Positions 1 to 8,136 of a stretch of DNA of 43,024 bases are shown here, piece after piece; the first letter of the stretch is position 1; every line of letters starts with the position of its first letter. Position numbers and translations under genes: made by a program. Below the pieces are notes generated by a model, which saw only the letters and a list, made by a program, of their open reading frames with translations, was not told the origin of the DNA and did no database searches. The stretch covers positions 1 to 43,024 of the forward strand of contig CAZFBS010000025.1 of NCBI GenBank assembly GCA_964517265.1. The letters run 5' to 3'. The DNA comes from REEP01 sp964517265 (GTDB lineage Bacteria; Pseudomonadota; Alphaproteobacteria; Rhodospirillales; Defluviicoccaceae).

Positions 1-120
1 ATAGAGATAATCGCTGCTTTTCGCAGCGATCACGGTGACAAACTCACCGGTGGTTTCCGTCTCCGCCCGGCGAACGGCTTCCTCGATCCGGGCCTTGTCG
101 GTTTCATCGAGGAAAGGCAT
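1..120 (-). CDS. TPM-domain protein, N-terminal fragment (cut by window edge)
   Basis: Only the first 40 codons lie in the window, read leftward from an ATG at 118-120; the rest is beyond base 1. The N-terminus is acidic and helical (MPFLDETDKARIEEAVRRAE), followed by ETTGEFVTVIAAKSSDYLY, where a strand after a TTGE/TGQ-like motif is typical of the TPM (TLP18.3/Psb32/MOLO-1) fold. The start follows the stop codon of the upstream TPM gene (121-123) with no gap, so the two are certainly co-transcribed. Pairs of TPM genes behind lemA are common in Proteobacteria, the second usually being a membrane protein without a glycine-rich tail. Function is unknown; that identity is family knowledge, and the C-terminus cannot be checked here. 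Confidence 0.75.
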   Translation of the reverse strand, partial: MPFLDETDKARIEEAVRRAETETTGEFVTVIAAKSSDYLY

Positions 121-918
121 CTACCAGCGCCCCGAAGAGCCGCCGCCGCCGAAGCCGCCGCCACCGCCGCCGAACCCCCCGCCGCCACCGCCACTGAAAC
201 CGCCACCGCCCCAACCGCCACCACGGCCGCCACCACGGCCGATCGGAGGAAACCCGCCGTACCATCCCCCGCGCCGTCGACGGGATCCGCTGCGCGCATA
301 AAGCAGGAAAAGAAGAAGCAACAGCATCGGAAGGAGCGGCAGGGCCTCGCGCGTCTCCCGCTCGCGCGGAGGCTGTCTCGTCGGCACCACCGACCCTGGC
401 GGCGCCCCGCCGAGAATTTCAAGGATGGCGCCGGTTCCGGCAACAATGCCTTCGCCAAAGCGACCCGCGCGGAATTGCGGGAGAATGAGGTTCTCGATGA
501 TCAGCCTGGTGGCAGCATCGGTCAGCTCGCCTTCAAGCCCATAGCCGACCTCGATCCGCACCACGCGCTCATTGGGGGCGACGATCAGCAAAGCGCCGGT
601 GTCCTTGTCCTTCTCGCCGATGCCCCAGTGTCGGCCAAGCTGATAGCCGTAGTCCTCGATCGGCACGCCTTGCAGCGAATTGAGCGTGACCACCACGACC
701 TGTTGGCCGGTCTTGCGTTCGTGCTCGGCAAGGGCGGCCGTGATCGATTCACGCTGCTGTGCGGTCAACAGCTGCGCTTCGTCGACGATGCGGCCGGTCA
801 GCCGCGGGAATTCCAGCGCCAACGCCATCGCCGCCAGCAGCACAAGGAAAACCGCGACGACGGCCAGGATCGCTGATCTGCCGGAGACACTCACGTTGGG
901 GAGCCGCAGAACGCCCAT
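121..918 (-). CDS. TPM-domain membrane protein with glycine-rich tail (YgcG family)
   Basis: 265 residues. An N-terminal hydrophobic segment (about 15-36) acts as signal peptide or anchor. A TPM domain follows (about 40-165), with the features LTGRIVDEA, KTGQQVVVVTL and VVRIEVGYGLEG. A second membrane helix (about 196-208, LPLLPMLLLLLFLLY) leads into a basic patch (GSRRRR) and a low-complexity tail made almost only of Gly, with Phe and Trp, ending GGSSGRW. This architecture is the classical YgcG/DUF bacterial TPM protein, for which phosphatase or chaperone-like roles have been proposed but not settled. The ATG shares one base with the lemA stop (TAATG), indicating translational coupling. The tail explains the CCG/CCA-rich repeat seen on the + strand at about 124-236. 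Confidence 0.88.
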   Translation of the reverse strand: MGVLRLPNVSVSGRSAILAVVAVFLVLLAAMALALEFPRLTGRIVDEAQLLTAQQRESITAALAEHERKTGQQVVVVTLNSLQGVPIEDYGYQLGRHWGIGEKDKDTGALLIVAPNERVVRIEVGYGLEGELTDAATRLIIENLILPQFRAGRFGEGIVAGTGAILEILGGAPPGSVVPTRQPPRERETREALPLLPMLLLLLFLLYARSGSRRRRGGWYGGFPPIGRGGGRGGGWGGGGFSGGGGGGFGGGGGGFGGGGSSGRW

Positions 919-1523
919 TAGAATCGAATCCTTGGCGCCTCCATGGCGCCTTCCGCCGCCTGGAAATTCTCCTTCGGCTCCGCGCCACGGTGGACGATGG
1001 CCGCCCAGATGACCCCGGGGAAGGTCCGCAGCTCGGTGTTGTAGCGGCGCACCGCCTCGATGTAATCGCGGCGGGCGACAGCGATGCGGTTCTCCGTGCC
1101 CTCGAGCTGGGATTGCAATGCAATGAAATTCTGGTTGGCTTTCAGATCAGGATACTGCTCGACCACGACCAGCAGCCGGGACAACGCCGAGCTCAGCGCC
1201 GCCTGATTGGCCTGGAAGGCCTCGAATGCCTGTTCATTGGTCAAGATGTCCGGCGGAATGTTGGTCTGCGCGACGCGGCTGCGGGCCTCGACCACCGCTT
1301 CCAGGGTCTCCCGCTCGAAGTTGGCGGCCCCTCTCACCGTCTCGACGAGGTTGGGGACCAGGTCGGCGCGGCGCTGGTACTGGTTCAGCACCTGGGACCA
1401 TGCCGCGTTCACTTCTTCCTCCAGAGTCGGGATGGTGTTGACGCCACAGGCGGCGAGCGGGATCAGCATGATCACGACGGCAAGGAGGCGCCCTATTGCC
1501 GCAGGCGACCGAAGCCGTGGCAT
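918..1523 (-). CDS. lemA: LemA family lipoprotein
   Basis: About 201 residues from the ATG at 1523. The N-terminus is a lipoprotein signal (RLLAVVIMLIPLAAC, lipobox LAAC with Cys at 26), so the mature protein should be lipid-anchored. The rest is the LemA helical bundle: NAAWSQVLNQYQRRADLVPN, then LVETVRGAANFERETLEAV, then RYNTELRTFPGV, all hallmark stretches of the family. An upstream ATG at 1547 has a GGGAG element 12 bases away and is an alternative start that would give a longer n-region. LemA proteins have no agreed biochemical role; the gene almost always precedes TPM-domain genes, as here, which implies a joint envelope function. Confidence 0.9.
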   Translation of the reverse strand: MPRLRSPAAIGRLLAVVIMLIPLAACGVNTIPTLEEEVNAAWSQVLNQYQRRADLVPNLVETVRGAANFERETLEAVVEARSRVAQTNIPPDILTNEQAFEAFQANQAALSSALSRLLVVVEQYPDLKANQNFIALQSQLEGTENRIAVARRDYIEAVRRYNTELRTFPGVIWAAIVHRGAEPKENFQAAEGAMEAPRIRF

Positions 1524-1879
1524 GGGTATTCCGAAAACACCGATCATCTTGGATTGTTGCTCCCTTCGCGGTGGCAGATGGGACCATCCATCGCGGCGGA
1601 AGAGTGGCAAATTCCGGATGCCGGGGCAACCGGCATTGCCACGGCCGGCAACAACAAACCGTGGGTGGCGGTCGGCACCATCATCCGCGGAAGCATCGGG
1701 GTGCGATCGCTTGCAGCATTTCGCTTTTCCCTCGTTCCTGCGCGCAACGATGCCCAGATCAGGGGTACGAGAACAGCGCCGTGGGCAGACAATGCGGAGG
1801 AAGTTGTCACAAATCCTTCACTTGCCGATGCCGGTCTCCCAACTAGGCTGCCGAGAAAGGGGGCTAAAGCGAAAAATCG
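1524..1879. other. Intergenic region between divergent lemA and pyruvate kinase genes
   Basis: About 356 bases with no credible gene: the open frames crossing it are extensions of shadows of neighbouring genes. It must hold the two divergent promoters, but I see no clear -35/-10 pair. Its only structured element is the hairpin at 1618-1636. A GAGAAAGGGGG purine stretch ends about 16 bases before the pyruvate kinase ATG and is a distant ribosome-binding candidate. Confidence 0.6.
1618..1636. repeat. Perfect inverted repeat (hairpin) in lemA/pyk intergenic region
   Basis: ATGCCGG (1618-1624), loop GGCAA, CCGGCAT (1630-1636). This is a perfect 7-bp GC-rich stem with a 5-base loop and no T-run on either side, so it is not a standard terminator. 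It could be a 5'-leader hairpin or a regulator site; the role is unknown. Confidence 0.4.
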
Positions 1880-3358
1880 ATGCCGATTGAGAGCGCAAAG
1901 GAGTTGCTTGCGGAGGTGAAGCGGGTTCGGGACGAGGTTGTCCTTCATTCCGCCGAGATCCGCCAAAGCTGGGAGTCGAAACTCCATCGTGAAGCGTTTC
2001 GGCCGGGTGCCGAGAATCTCGCCGACTATCTGGCGTTCCGGCGGCTTGATCTGCGTCCGGTGGAGGCGATGCTCGCGCCGTGGGGCTTGGCCTCTCTCGG
2101 CCGATGCGAAGGCCGGGTGATGCCGAGCCTGAGGGCGATCATCGCCAACCTGGAGTTGATCTGCCGCATCAACTCCGAAACGGTGCGGCCGGATCCGGCC
2201 GAGTTTCGCCAGGGCGTCGAGAACCTCGCACGCAACACTGAAGCGGTTCTCGGAGCCGGCTCCAAGGGCAGGCGGACGCGGATCATGGTCACACTGTCCC
2301 CGCAAGCGGCGGAGGACAAGAAACATGTCCGGGATCTCATCGACGCCGGAATGGACTGCGCACGCATCAATTGTGCCCATGGCGAACCGTCGCAATGGGC
2401 GGCGATGGCGGCGAATGTAAAAAGCGTCGGCCGCAAGCAAGATAGGGATGTTCGCGTGCTGGTTGACCTTGCTGGACCCAAAGTGCGCACGGCGGATGTC
2501 ATTACACCGAAAAAACGCAAGCGGGTGGAACCGGGCGACAAAATTCTGCTGACGTTCGGCCCGCCGATCGGAAATAGCGAGTTTGCCTACCAAGCCAGTT
2601 GCACCGCCCCGGATGTGCTGAGGCAGGTCTCCGCCGGCGCCGAGGTCTCGATCAAGGACGGATTGATCCGTGGCACGATCCAGGCGGTCCGCGACGAAGG
2701 ACTGGTGGTGGCGGTGACCCGCACGCCGCCCAACGGCCAACCGCTCAAGTCGGAAAAGGGGATCAACTTTCCGGGAACGGCGCTGATGGTATCGCCATTG
2801 ACGGAGGACGACCAGGACGCATTGGATTTCGCGGTCGAGCATGCCGACATCATCAGCTATTCGTTCGTACAACGAGCTGAGGATATCGCGCAGCTCCAGT
2901 CGGAGATCGCGCGGCGCAACTCCAAGCGCGCGAAAATGCCGATCGTGGCCAAGGTGGAGACCCAGTTGGCATTCACCAATCTTCCCGATCTGATCGTTCA
3001 GGCGGCCGGCAACAATCCGTTCGCGGTAATGATCGCAAGAGGCGACCTCGCGGTCGAGATCGGCTACGAGCGCTTGTCCGAGGTCCAGGAGGAGATCCTA
3101 TGGCTGTGTGAGGCGGCCCACGTTCCGGTAATCTGGGCGACGCAAGTGCTCGAAAGCTTGGTCAAACTGGGGATGCCCTCGCGCGGGGAGTTCACCGACG
3201 CGGCGATGGCCGAGCGGGCCGAGTGCGTGATGCTGAACAAGGGCCCCTACATCGCCGAGGGCATCAGCGTCCTCGACAACGTTCTGCGACGGATGGAAGG
3301 CCATCGCCTCAAACGCAGCACCCAGCTGCGCCCCCTCAAGGCGTGGGATGTTGCCTGA
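1880..3358 (+). CDS. Pyruvate kinase-like protein, N-terminally extended, lacking the C-terminal domain
   Basis: 492 residues. Residues 1-132 match no domain I know and are helical and charged. Residues 133-475 are a pyruvate kinase barrel with inserted B domain: MVTLSPQAAED, ARINCAHG (162-169), VDLAGPKVRT (195-204), KGINFPGT, AKVE (357-360; catalytic Lys358, Glu360 metal ligand), ARGDLAVEI (386-394, Asp389), WATQVLES (419-426, Thr421). The protein stops right after the barrel, so the usual allosteric C-terminal domain is absent. Of the four K+ ligands in muscle enzyme, Asn164 and Asp196 remain, while Ser and Thr are replaced by Ala166 and Leu197. The position equivalent to Glu117 is Lys201, the hallmark of K+-independent enzymes. 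PEP + ADP to pyruvate + ATP is the likely reaction but is not certain for this subfamily. It converges on mgtE with one base between stops. Confidence 0.85.
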   Translation: MPIESAKELLAEVKRVRDEVVLHSAEIRQSWESKLHREAFRPGAENLADYLAFRRLDLRPVEAMLAPWGLASLGRCEGRVMPSLRAIIANLELICRINSETVRPDPAEFRQGVENLARNTEAVLGAGSKGRRTRIMVTLSPQAAEDKKHVRDLIDAGMDCARINCAHGEPSQWAAMAANVKSVGRKQDRDVRVLVDLAGPKVRTADVITPKKRKRVEPGDKILLTFGPPIGNSEFAYQASCTAPDVLRQVSAGAEVSIKDGLIRGTIQAVRDEGLVVAVTRTPPNGQPLKSEKGINFPGTALMVSPLTEDDQDALDFAVEHADIISYSFVQRAEDIAQLQSEIARRNSKRAKMPIVAKVETQLAFTNLPDLIVQAAGNNPFAVMIARGDLAVEIGYERLSEVQEEILWLCEAAHVPVIWATQVLESLVKLGMPSRGEFTDAAMAERAECVMLNKGPYIAEGISVLDNVLRRMEGHRLKRSTQLRPLKAWDVA

Positions 3359-3359
3359 G

Positions 3360-4811
3360 TCAGACAAGAAAAAGCGAGGCAAGACCGAGAAAGATGAAAA
3401 ATCCCATGCTGTCAGTCGAAAAGGTCAGCAGAACGCTGGAGCCAAGCGCCGGATCGTAGTTCAGCCGATTGATCAGGTAGGGAACGCCGATCCCGCACAA
3501 TGCCGCCACCACCAAGTTGAGAAGGGTTGCCGCAGCCATCACCAGACCGAGGCCCATATTCTGATAGAGGGCAAAGGCGGCAAGGCCCATTACTGATCCC
3601 CAGATCAGGCCGTTGATGCCCGCAACGCCGACCTCCTTGGCAGCGAGATAGCGCAGATTGCCGGTGTTGATCTGGTCGAGTGCCAAGCCGCGGACGAACA
3701 ACGCCACCGTCTGGTTGCCGGTGTTGCCGCCGATGCTGGCAACGATTGGCATCAGGGTGGCCAAAGCCACCAGCTTTTCGATGCTTCCCTCGAACAGCCC
3801 GATCACCCGTGACGCCGCAAACGCCGTCAAGAGATTGATCGACAGCCACAACCAACGGCGGCGGGCGCTGTCCCAGACACGGCCGAACAGATCCTCCTCG
3901 CCGCTCAACCCTTCCCGCCTCAGCGCATTCTCCTCGGCTTCCGCGCGGACAAAGTCCATGACCGCATCGATCTGAAGCCGGCCGACCAGTTGCCTGCGTT
4001 CGTCGACCACAGGAGCCGAGAGGAGATCATAGCGCTCGAAGGCCTGAGCCGCTGCGCCGGCGTCATCATGTGGCAGAAAGCTTACGACGTCGGTGCGCAT
4101 GATGGCGGCGATCAGCTGGCGCGGCCGGTGCAGCAGCAGCGTGGTCAACGGCACCACGCCGGCAAGTCGATCGCGCGAGTCGACCACGTAGAGAGCATCG
4201 ACCTGGTCGGGAAATGCTTCCAAATTGCGCAGCATTCTCAATGCGTCCTTCACGGTCGCGGTCAAATCGACCACCAGCACGTCATGGTTCATCAGCCTGC
4301 CGACCGAGTCCTCCGGATATTCCGCATACTCCTTGAGCCAGCTCCGGATCCGCGGCGGCAGCGATGTTTCAACCTCGTTCAAGACGCCCTCAGGCATGTG
4401 CTCGGCCATTTGGGCTAGGACATTCACATCCATGCGCTTGCAGATAGCGACAAGGCGATCATCGCTGGCGCTGCCGATCAGCTGTTCGGCCACGCCTTCT
4501 GAAACCTCCCACAGAACTTCCCCCGCCGTGTCCTCGCCCACCTGGTCCCACACCACCTGACGGTGCTGCGGCGGCAGCATTTCGAGAAGATGGGCAATGT
4601 CTGCGGCGGGCAGGTCGTTAACCCGGCCGCTCAGCTCGCTGAGCCACTGGCGGTGGACGAGGTTCTCCAGCAGTTCCGCCTTGCCGTGGCTTTGTCGCCG
4701 CGCGATTTCCTCGAGAATATGCTGCCGGTTGAGAAGGTTGATGACGGGCTGCAGCCGCGCGTGCAGCTTCTCCTGGGCGGTACGCTGATCAGGCATGGTG
4801 GTGGGATCCAT
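3360..4811 (-). CDS. mgtE: Magnesium transporter MgtE
   Basis: About 483 residues from the ATG at 4811 (alternative ATG at 4796; neither has a strong ribosome site). The layout is that of MgtE. A cytosolic N domain of helical repeats comes first (LPAADIAHLLEMLPPQHRQ and similar). A CBS-domain pair follows (about 140-265; EDSVGRLMNHDVLVVD, DALYVVDSRDRLAGVVPLT). Then comes a plug region and five membrane helices containing the signature PIVASIGGNTGNQT and the last-helix STDSMGFFIFLG, whose Asp matches the Mg2+-binding Asp of the pore. It mediates Mg2+ uptake gated by cytosolic Mg2+ through the N and CBS domains. It is convergent with the Mg2+-requiring pyruvate kinase; that juxtaposition may be chance. 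Confidence 0.93.
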   Translation of the reverse strand: MDPTTMPDQRTAQEKLHARLQPVINLLNRQHILEEIARRQSHGKAELLENLVHRQWLSELSGRVNDLPAADIAHLLEMLPPQHRQVVWDQVGEDTAGEVLWEVSEGVAEQLIGSASDDRLVAICKRMDVNVLAQMAEHMPEGVLNEVETSLPPRIRSWLKEYAEYPEDSVGRLMNHDVLVVDLTATVKDALRMLRNLEAFPDQVDALYVVDSRDRLAGVVPLTTLLLHRPRQLIAAIMRTDVVSFLPHDDAGAAAQAFERYDLLSAPVVDERRQLVGRLQIDAVMDFVRAEAEENALRREGLSGEEDLFGRVWDSARRRWLWLSINLLTAFAASRVIGLFEGSIEKLVALATLMPIVASIGGNTGNQTVALFVRGLALDQINTGNLRYLAAKEVGVAGINGLIWGSVMGLAAFALYQNMGLGLVMAAATLLNLVVAALCGIGVPYLINRLNYDPALGSSVLLTFSTDSMGFFIFLGLASLFLV

Positions 4812-4952
4812 CGGATGAAAGCCCGCCGGCCGGACGGTTGGCAGAACGGCTGCGGGGTAGGTCCTTGATGATCTTTTTTCGGCCGAATGACAAGCGCCGC
4901 CGCCAGGCATGCGCTCGCCACGCGCATACCGTCGACCTTCCCCCTCCCCGCA

Positions 4953-5723
4953 TCAATGGGACAGGATCTGGCTCAAAAAAAGCTGCGTGCGCTCGCTCTT
5001 CGGGCTCTCGAAAAAGGTATTGGGTGGGGCGACCTCGACGATGGTGCCGCCATCCATGAACACCATGGTATCGGCGACCGTCTTGGCGAAGCCCATCTCA
5101 TGGGTGACGCAAATCATGGTCATCCCGCCTTGCGCCAATTCCACCATGACATCGAGGACCTCCTTGATCATTTCCGGATCCAGGGCCGATGTCGGTTCGT
5201 CAAACAACATGATCTGCGGTTTCATACACAACGCTCGCGCGATCGCCACACGTTGCTGCTGGCCGCCGGAGAGCTGCCCCGGATACTTTTGGGCCTGTTC
5301 GGGAATGTTGACCCGCTCGAGCAGTTCCATGGCGATCCGTATCGCCTCGCGCTTCGGCTTCTTCTGTACCCAGATCGGCGCGAGGGTGAGGTTTTCGAGA
5401 ACGGTCAAATGCGGGAACAGATTGAAGCTTTGGAACACCATACCGACTTCGCGGCGAATTCTATCGATGTTGCGGACATCGCTCGACAGTTCCACACCGT
5501 CCACGATGATCCGGCCGCTTTGATGCGGCTCCAAAGCGTTGATACAGCGGATCATCGTCGATTTGCCGGACCCCGAAGGCCCGCAAACGACCATCCGCTC
5601 GCTTCTGCGGACCGTGAGGGTAATGTCCCGCAGCACGTGGAAGCTGCCAAACCACTTGTCCACGTGTTCAAGCGAAATCGCGATACTGTCTTCCGCTTCA
5701 TCCGTCTTGCTCGTCAAGGTCAT
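4953..5723 (-). CDS. aapP: Polar amino-acid ABC transporter ATP-binding protein
   Basis: 256 residues from the ATG at 5723, one base after the aapM stop; a longer upstream open frame runs through aapM and is not used. ABC ATPase motifs are in order: GPSGSGKST (Walker A), VFQSFNLFPHLT (Q-loop), LSGGQQQRVAIARAL (signature), IMLFDEPTSALDPE (Walker B, D-loop), CVTHEMGFA (H-loop). The FNLFPHLTVLENLTLAP stretch is typical of the polar amino-acid (GlnQ/AapP) subfamily. It powers import with AapQ and AapM at the inner membrane. It is the last gene of aapJQMP, ending about 140 bases before the mgtE start on the same strand. Confidence 0.94.
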   Translation of the reverse strand: MTLTSKTDEAEDSIAISLEHVDKWFGSFHVLRDITLTVRRSERMVVCGPSGSGKSTMIRCINALEPHQSGRIIVDGVELSSDVRNIDRIRREVGMVFQSFNLFPHLTVLENLTLAPIWVQKKPKREAIRIAMELLERVNIPEQAQKYPGQLSGGQQQRVAIARALCMKPQIMLFDEPTSALDPEMIKEVLDVMVELAQGGMTMICVTHEMGFAKTVADTMVFMDGGTIVEVAPPNTFFESPKSERTQLFLSQILSH

Positions 5724-5724
5724 G

Positions 5725-6873
5725 TCAGGATCTATCCCTGCCGGTTTCCAGCCGGCGCTCGATATACAGGCTGTAGCGCGACATGAAAAAACAGAACGCC
5801 CAGTACAGGAGCGCGGCAAACACGTAGGCTTCAACATAGAACTGCCGCCACGCGGGGTCCGTCAACGCGGTTTTCGCTGTCGTCAGGAGGTCGAACAGGC
5901 CGATGATAATGACCAGCGAGGTGTCCTTGAACATGCTGATGAACTGGTTGACGAGCGGCGGGATCGACACCTTCAGCGCCTGCGGCAGGATAATGAACGC
6001 CGTTTTTTTCCAGTAGGAAAGCGCAAGGGCATCGGCGGCTTCGTACTGCCCTTGGGGGATGGATTGCAGCCCGCCGCGGATCGCCTCAGCAAGATAGGCG
6101 GCGGTGAACAGGATGATCCCGATTTGCGCTCTCAGCAGCTTGTCGATGGTGACTCCTTCCGGCAGGAACAGCGGAAACATCACCGATGCCATGAACAGAA
6201 CGCTGATCAGCGGCACGCCACGGATCAACTCGATGAAGCCGACACAAGTGGCGCGAATGGCCGGAAGCTCGGAACGGCGTCCGAGCGCAAGCAGGATCGC
6301 CAGCGGGAACGAGCCGACGACGCCGACAATAGACAGAATCAAAGTAAGGGGAAGCCCTCCCCACCGGGTATTGTCGACGTAGGTGAGGCCGAATACGCCG
6401 CCCCACATCAGAACCGCGCAGATGCCGAGCACGCACGGCCAGATCGGCGCCAGCCACCATCGCCAGAACACCGGTTGGCACGTCATGACAACCATCGCTA
6501 TGAACAGGACCACCGCAAGGAGCGGGCGCCAATGCTCATCGTACGGATAAAGCCCGAACAGAATGAACCGGTGTTTCTCGGTAATCAGCGCCCAGCAGGC
6601 CCCGTCCGCAGCGCGGCATACATCGGGCGTTCCGATCCACACGGCGTCGATCAGGGCCCAGTTCAACACAGGAAGCAAGGTCTCCCACAGCAGCCACAGG
6701 CACAAGATCGTCAGGATCGTATTGGAGACGCTGTTGAACAGGTGCCGGCGTGGCCATACCAATCCAGATGCCATCCATCCAGCCGCTGGCGGCGGCCGGA
6801 TGCCTTGCGGTCCCGCCGGCTCTTCCAGTCGCACCGCCGAGGTGCCGTCTTCGTTTCCGGCGGTTGGGGTCAT
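5725..6873 (-). CDS. aapM: Polar amino-acid ABC transporter permease AapM
   Basis: 382 residues, close to rhizobial AapM. The ATG overlaps the aapQ stop as ATGA, which fixes the start. The soluble N-terminus is followed by several hydrophobic helices, including a long insertion (about residues 60-170) that distinguishes AapM/AapQ from the shorter HisM/GlnP permeases. The C-terminal half carries the HisM-type permease core with the EAA loop (EAADALALSYWKKTAFIILP) and the downstream ALKVSIPPLVNQFISMFKDT motif that contacts the ATPase. It forms the heteromeric channel with AapQ. Confidence 0.94.
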   Translation of the reverse strand: MTPTAGNEDGTSAVRLEEPAGPQGIRPPPAAGWMASGLVWPRRHLFNSVSNTILTILCLWLLWETLLPVLNWALIDAVWIGTPDVCRAADGACWALITEKHRFILFGLYPYDEHWRPLLAVVLFIAMVVMTCQPVFWRWWLAPIWPCVLGICAVLMWGGVFGLTYVDNTRWGGLPLTLILSIVGVVGSFPLAILLALGRRSELPAIRATCVGFIELIRGVPLISVLFMASVMFPLFLPEGVTIDKLLRAQIGIILFTAAYLAEAIRGGLQSIPQGQYEAADALALSYWKKTAFIILPQALKVSIPPLVNQFISMFKDTSLVIIIGLFDLLTTAKTALTDPAWRQFYVEAYVFAALLYWAFCFFMSRYSLYIERRLETGRDRS

Positions 6874-8069
6874 CAGGCCCGCCCGCGCTCCAACGCGATC
6901 CGTTGGTTGTACCAGTTCATGAAGGCCGAGATGGAGAGGCTGACGGTAAGATAAACGGCCATGATGATGGCGATTCCCTCGACCGCTTGACCGGTCTGGT
7001 TGATCGTCGTGTTGGCGACGCTGACGAGGTCCGGATAGCCGATGGCAACCGCCAGAGAGGAATTCTTGGTCAGGTTGAGATATTGGCTGGTCAGGGGCGG
7101 GATGATGACCCGCAGCGCCTGAGGTAAAAGAATCAGGCGCATAACCTGCCCCCGCCGCAATCCCAGGGCCAGCCCGGCCTCGGTCTGGCCACCGGATACC
7201 GCGAGGATACCACCGCGGACGATCTCGGCAATATAGGTGCCGGTATAAACGACGAGACCGACGAGAAGAGCGACAAACTCCGGGCTCATGGCGCCGCCGC
7301 CAATGAAATTGAAGCCCCTCAGTTCGGGGACATCCATCGCCGTGGGAGCGCCGCCGGCAATATAAGCGATCAACGGCAACCCGACGATCAGCGCGAGCGC
7401 GACGCGGACGCCAGGAAAGAACTGCCCGGTCCGCTCCTGGCGAACCCGCGCCCACCGGAGGATCAATGTGCCCGCAACGAGGCCGAGGAGAAGCGCTGCC
7501 ACCATCCAGGCATAAGCGTCGTGCCAGAGCGGTTCCGGATAGCGCAGGCCGCGATTACTGAGATAGATGCCGGGAAGGGGATTGAAGGCCTGCCTGGGCC
7601 GCGGGAGCCCTTCGGTGATCAGCGCGTACCAAAAGAACAGCTGCAAGAGCACCGGAATATTGCGCAGCCCTTCGACGTACCAAGTCGCGAAGGCGGATAC
7701 CAGCCAGTTGGACGAGAGCCGGGCAACTCCGGTGATGGTGCCGAGGATCGTGGCCAGAACGATGCCGATCAGCGAAACCTTCAGCGTGTTGAGAATGCCG
7801 ACGATGAGGGCGCGCAGGTAAGTATCGGCGGCACTGTACCGGATCGGAGCTTCACTGACGGCAAAGCCCGCTTCCAGGTTCAGAAAACCAAACCCGGTTG
7901 CGATGTCGCGGGCGGCAAGGTTGTCGAGCGTGTTGGAGACGAGATACCACGCGACGATAACCACAACGCCGATGACCAGTACCTGGTAAAGGATGCCTCG
8001 CACCCGGACATCGTTCCACCAGGAGAGGCGATGCGGTTTGTCGCGCAGGGGTGGTGACGGCTGGGTCAT
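6873..8069 (-). CDS. aapQ: Polar amino-acid ABC transporter permease AapQ
   Basis: 398 residues, as expected for AapQ. A cytosolic Pro/Arg-rich start (MTQPSPPLRDKPHRLSWWND) precedes the first helix. RALIVGILNTLKVSLIGIVL begins the permease core, and LALGLRRGQVMRLILLPQAL with LTSQYLNLTKNSSLAVAIGY is the EAA loop region. NTTINQTGQAVEGI near the end is typical of AapQ/BztB. The gene begins 67 bases after the aapJ stop, with a GC-rich hairpin in between, and overlaps aapM by four bases. Confidence 0.94.
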   Translation of the reverse strand: MTQPSPPLRDKPHRLSWWNDVRVRGILYQVLVIGVVVIVAWYLVSNTLDNLAARDIATGFGFLNLEAGFAVSEAPIRYSAADTYLRALIVGILNTLKVSLIGIVLATILGTITGVARLSSNWLVSAFATWYVEGLRNIPVLLQLFFWYALITEGLPRPRQAFNPLPGIYLSNRGLRYPEPLWHDAYAWMVAALLLGLVAGTLILRWARVRQERTGQFFPGVRVALALIVGLPLIAYIAGGAPTAMDVPELRGFNFIGGGAMSPEFVALLVGLVVYTGTYIAEIVRGGILAVSGGQTEAGLALGLRRGQVMRLILLPQALRVIIPPLTSQYLNLTKNSSLAVAIGYPDLVSVANTTINQTGQAVEGIAIIMAVYLTVSLSISAFMNWYNQRIALERGRA

Positions 8070-8085
8070 GTGCCGGTGAAGAGAT

Positions 8086-8112
8086 CCGCCGCCGTGGCAA
8101 TCAATGCGGCGG
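8086..8112 (-). repeat. Intercistronic hairpin between aapJ and aapQ
   Basis: CCGCCGC (8086-8092) and GCGGCGG (8106-8112) form a 7-bp all-GC stem with a 13-base loop, about 24 bases after the aapJ stop. No T-run follows on the minus strand, so it is unlikely to be a full terminator. Hairpins in this place are known to protect or partly terminate mRNA so that the binding protein is made in excess over the permease; that role here is inference. Confidence 0.5.
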
Positions 8113-8136
8113 TGCTCAAGGTGCGTCTCTTGGTTG

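Noticed and set aside
124..236. CCG/CCA-rich repeat region as a possible tandem-repeat element or CRISPR-like array
   Set aside because: It is simply the codons of the Gly-rich tail of the TPM protein; the units are irregular.
1544..2872. 442-codon open frame on - strand opposite pyruvate kinase
   Set aside because: It is opposite a gene with clear kinase motifs; it extends into the intergenic gap only because no stop occurs.
4878..4887. TTCGGCCGAA palindrome beside a T-run near the mgtE start as a terminator
   Set aside because: The T-run is on the wrong side for the minus-strand genes and the palindrome has no loop.
5539..6954. 471-codon open frame on + strand across aapP/aapM
   Set aside because: It spans two genes on the other strand with clear ABC motifs and is full of Asp, Arg and Gln runs typical of antisense translation.
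6874..7455. Long N-terminal extension of aapM
   Set aside because: The frame runs antiparallel to no gene but overlaps aapQ in another frame; the real start is the ATG in the ATGA junction at 6873, giving the family length.
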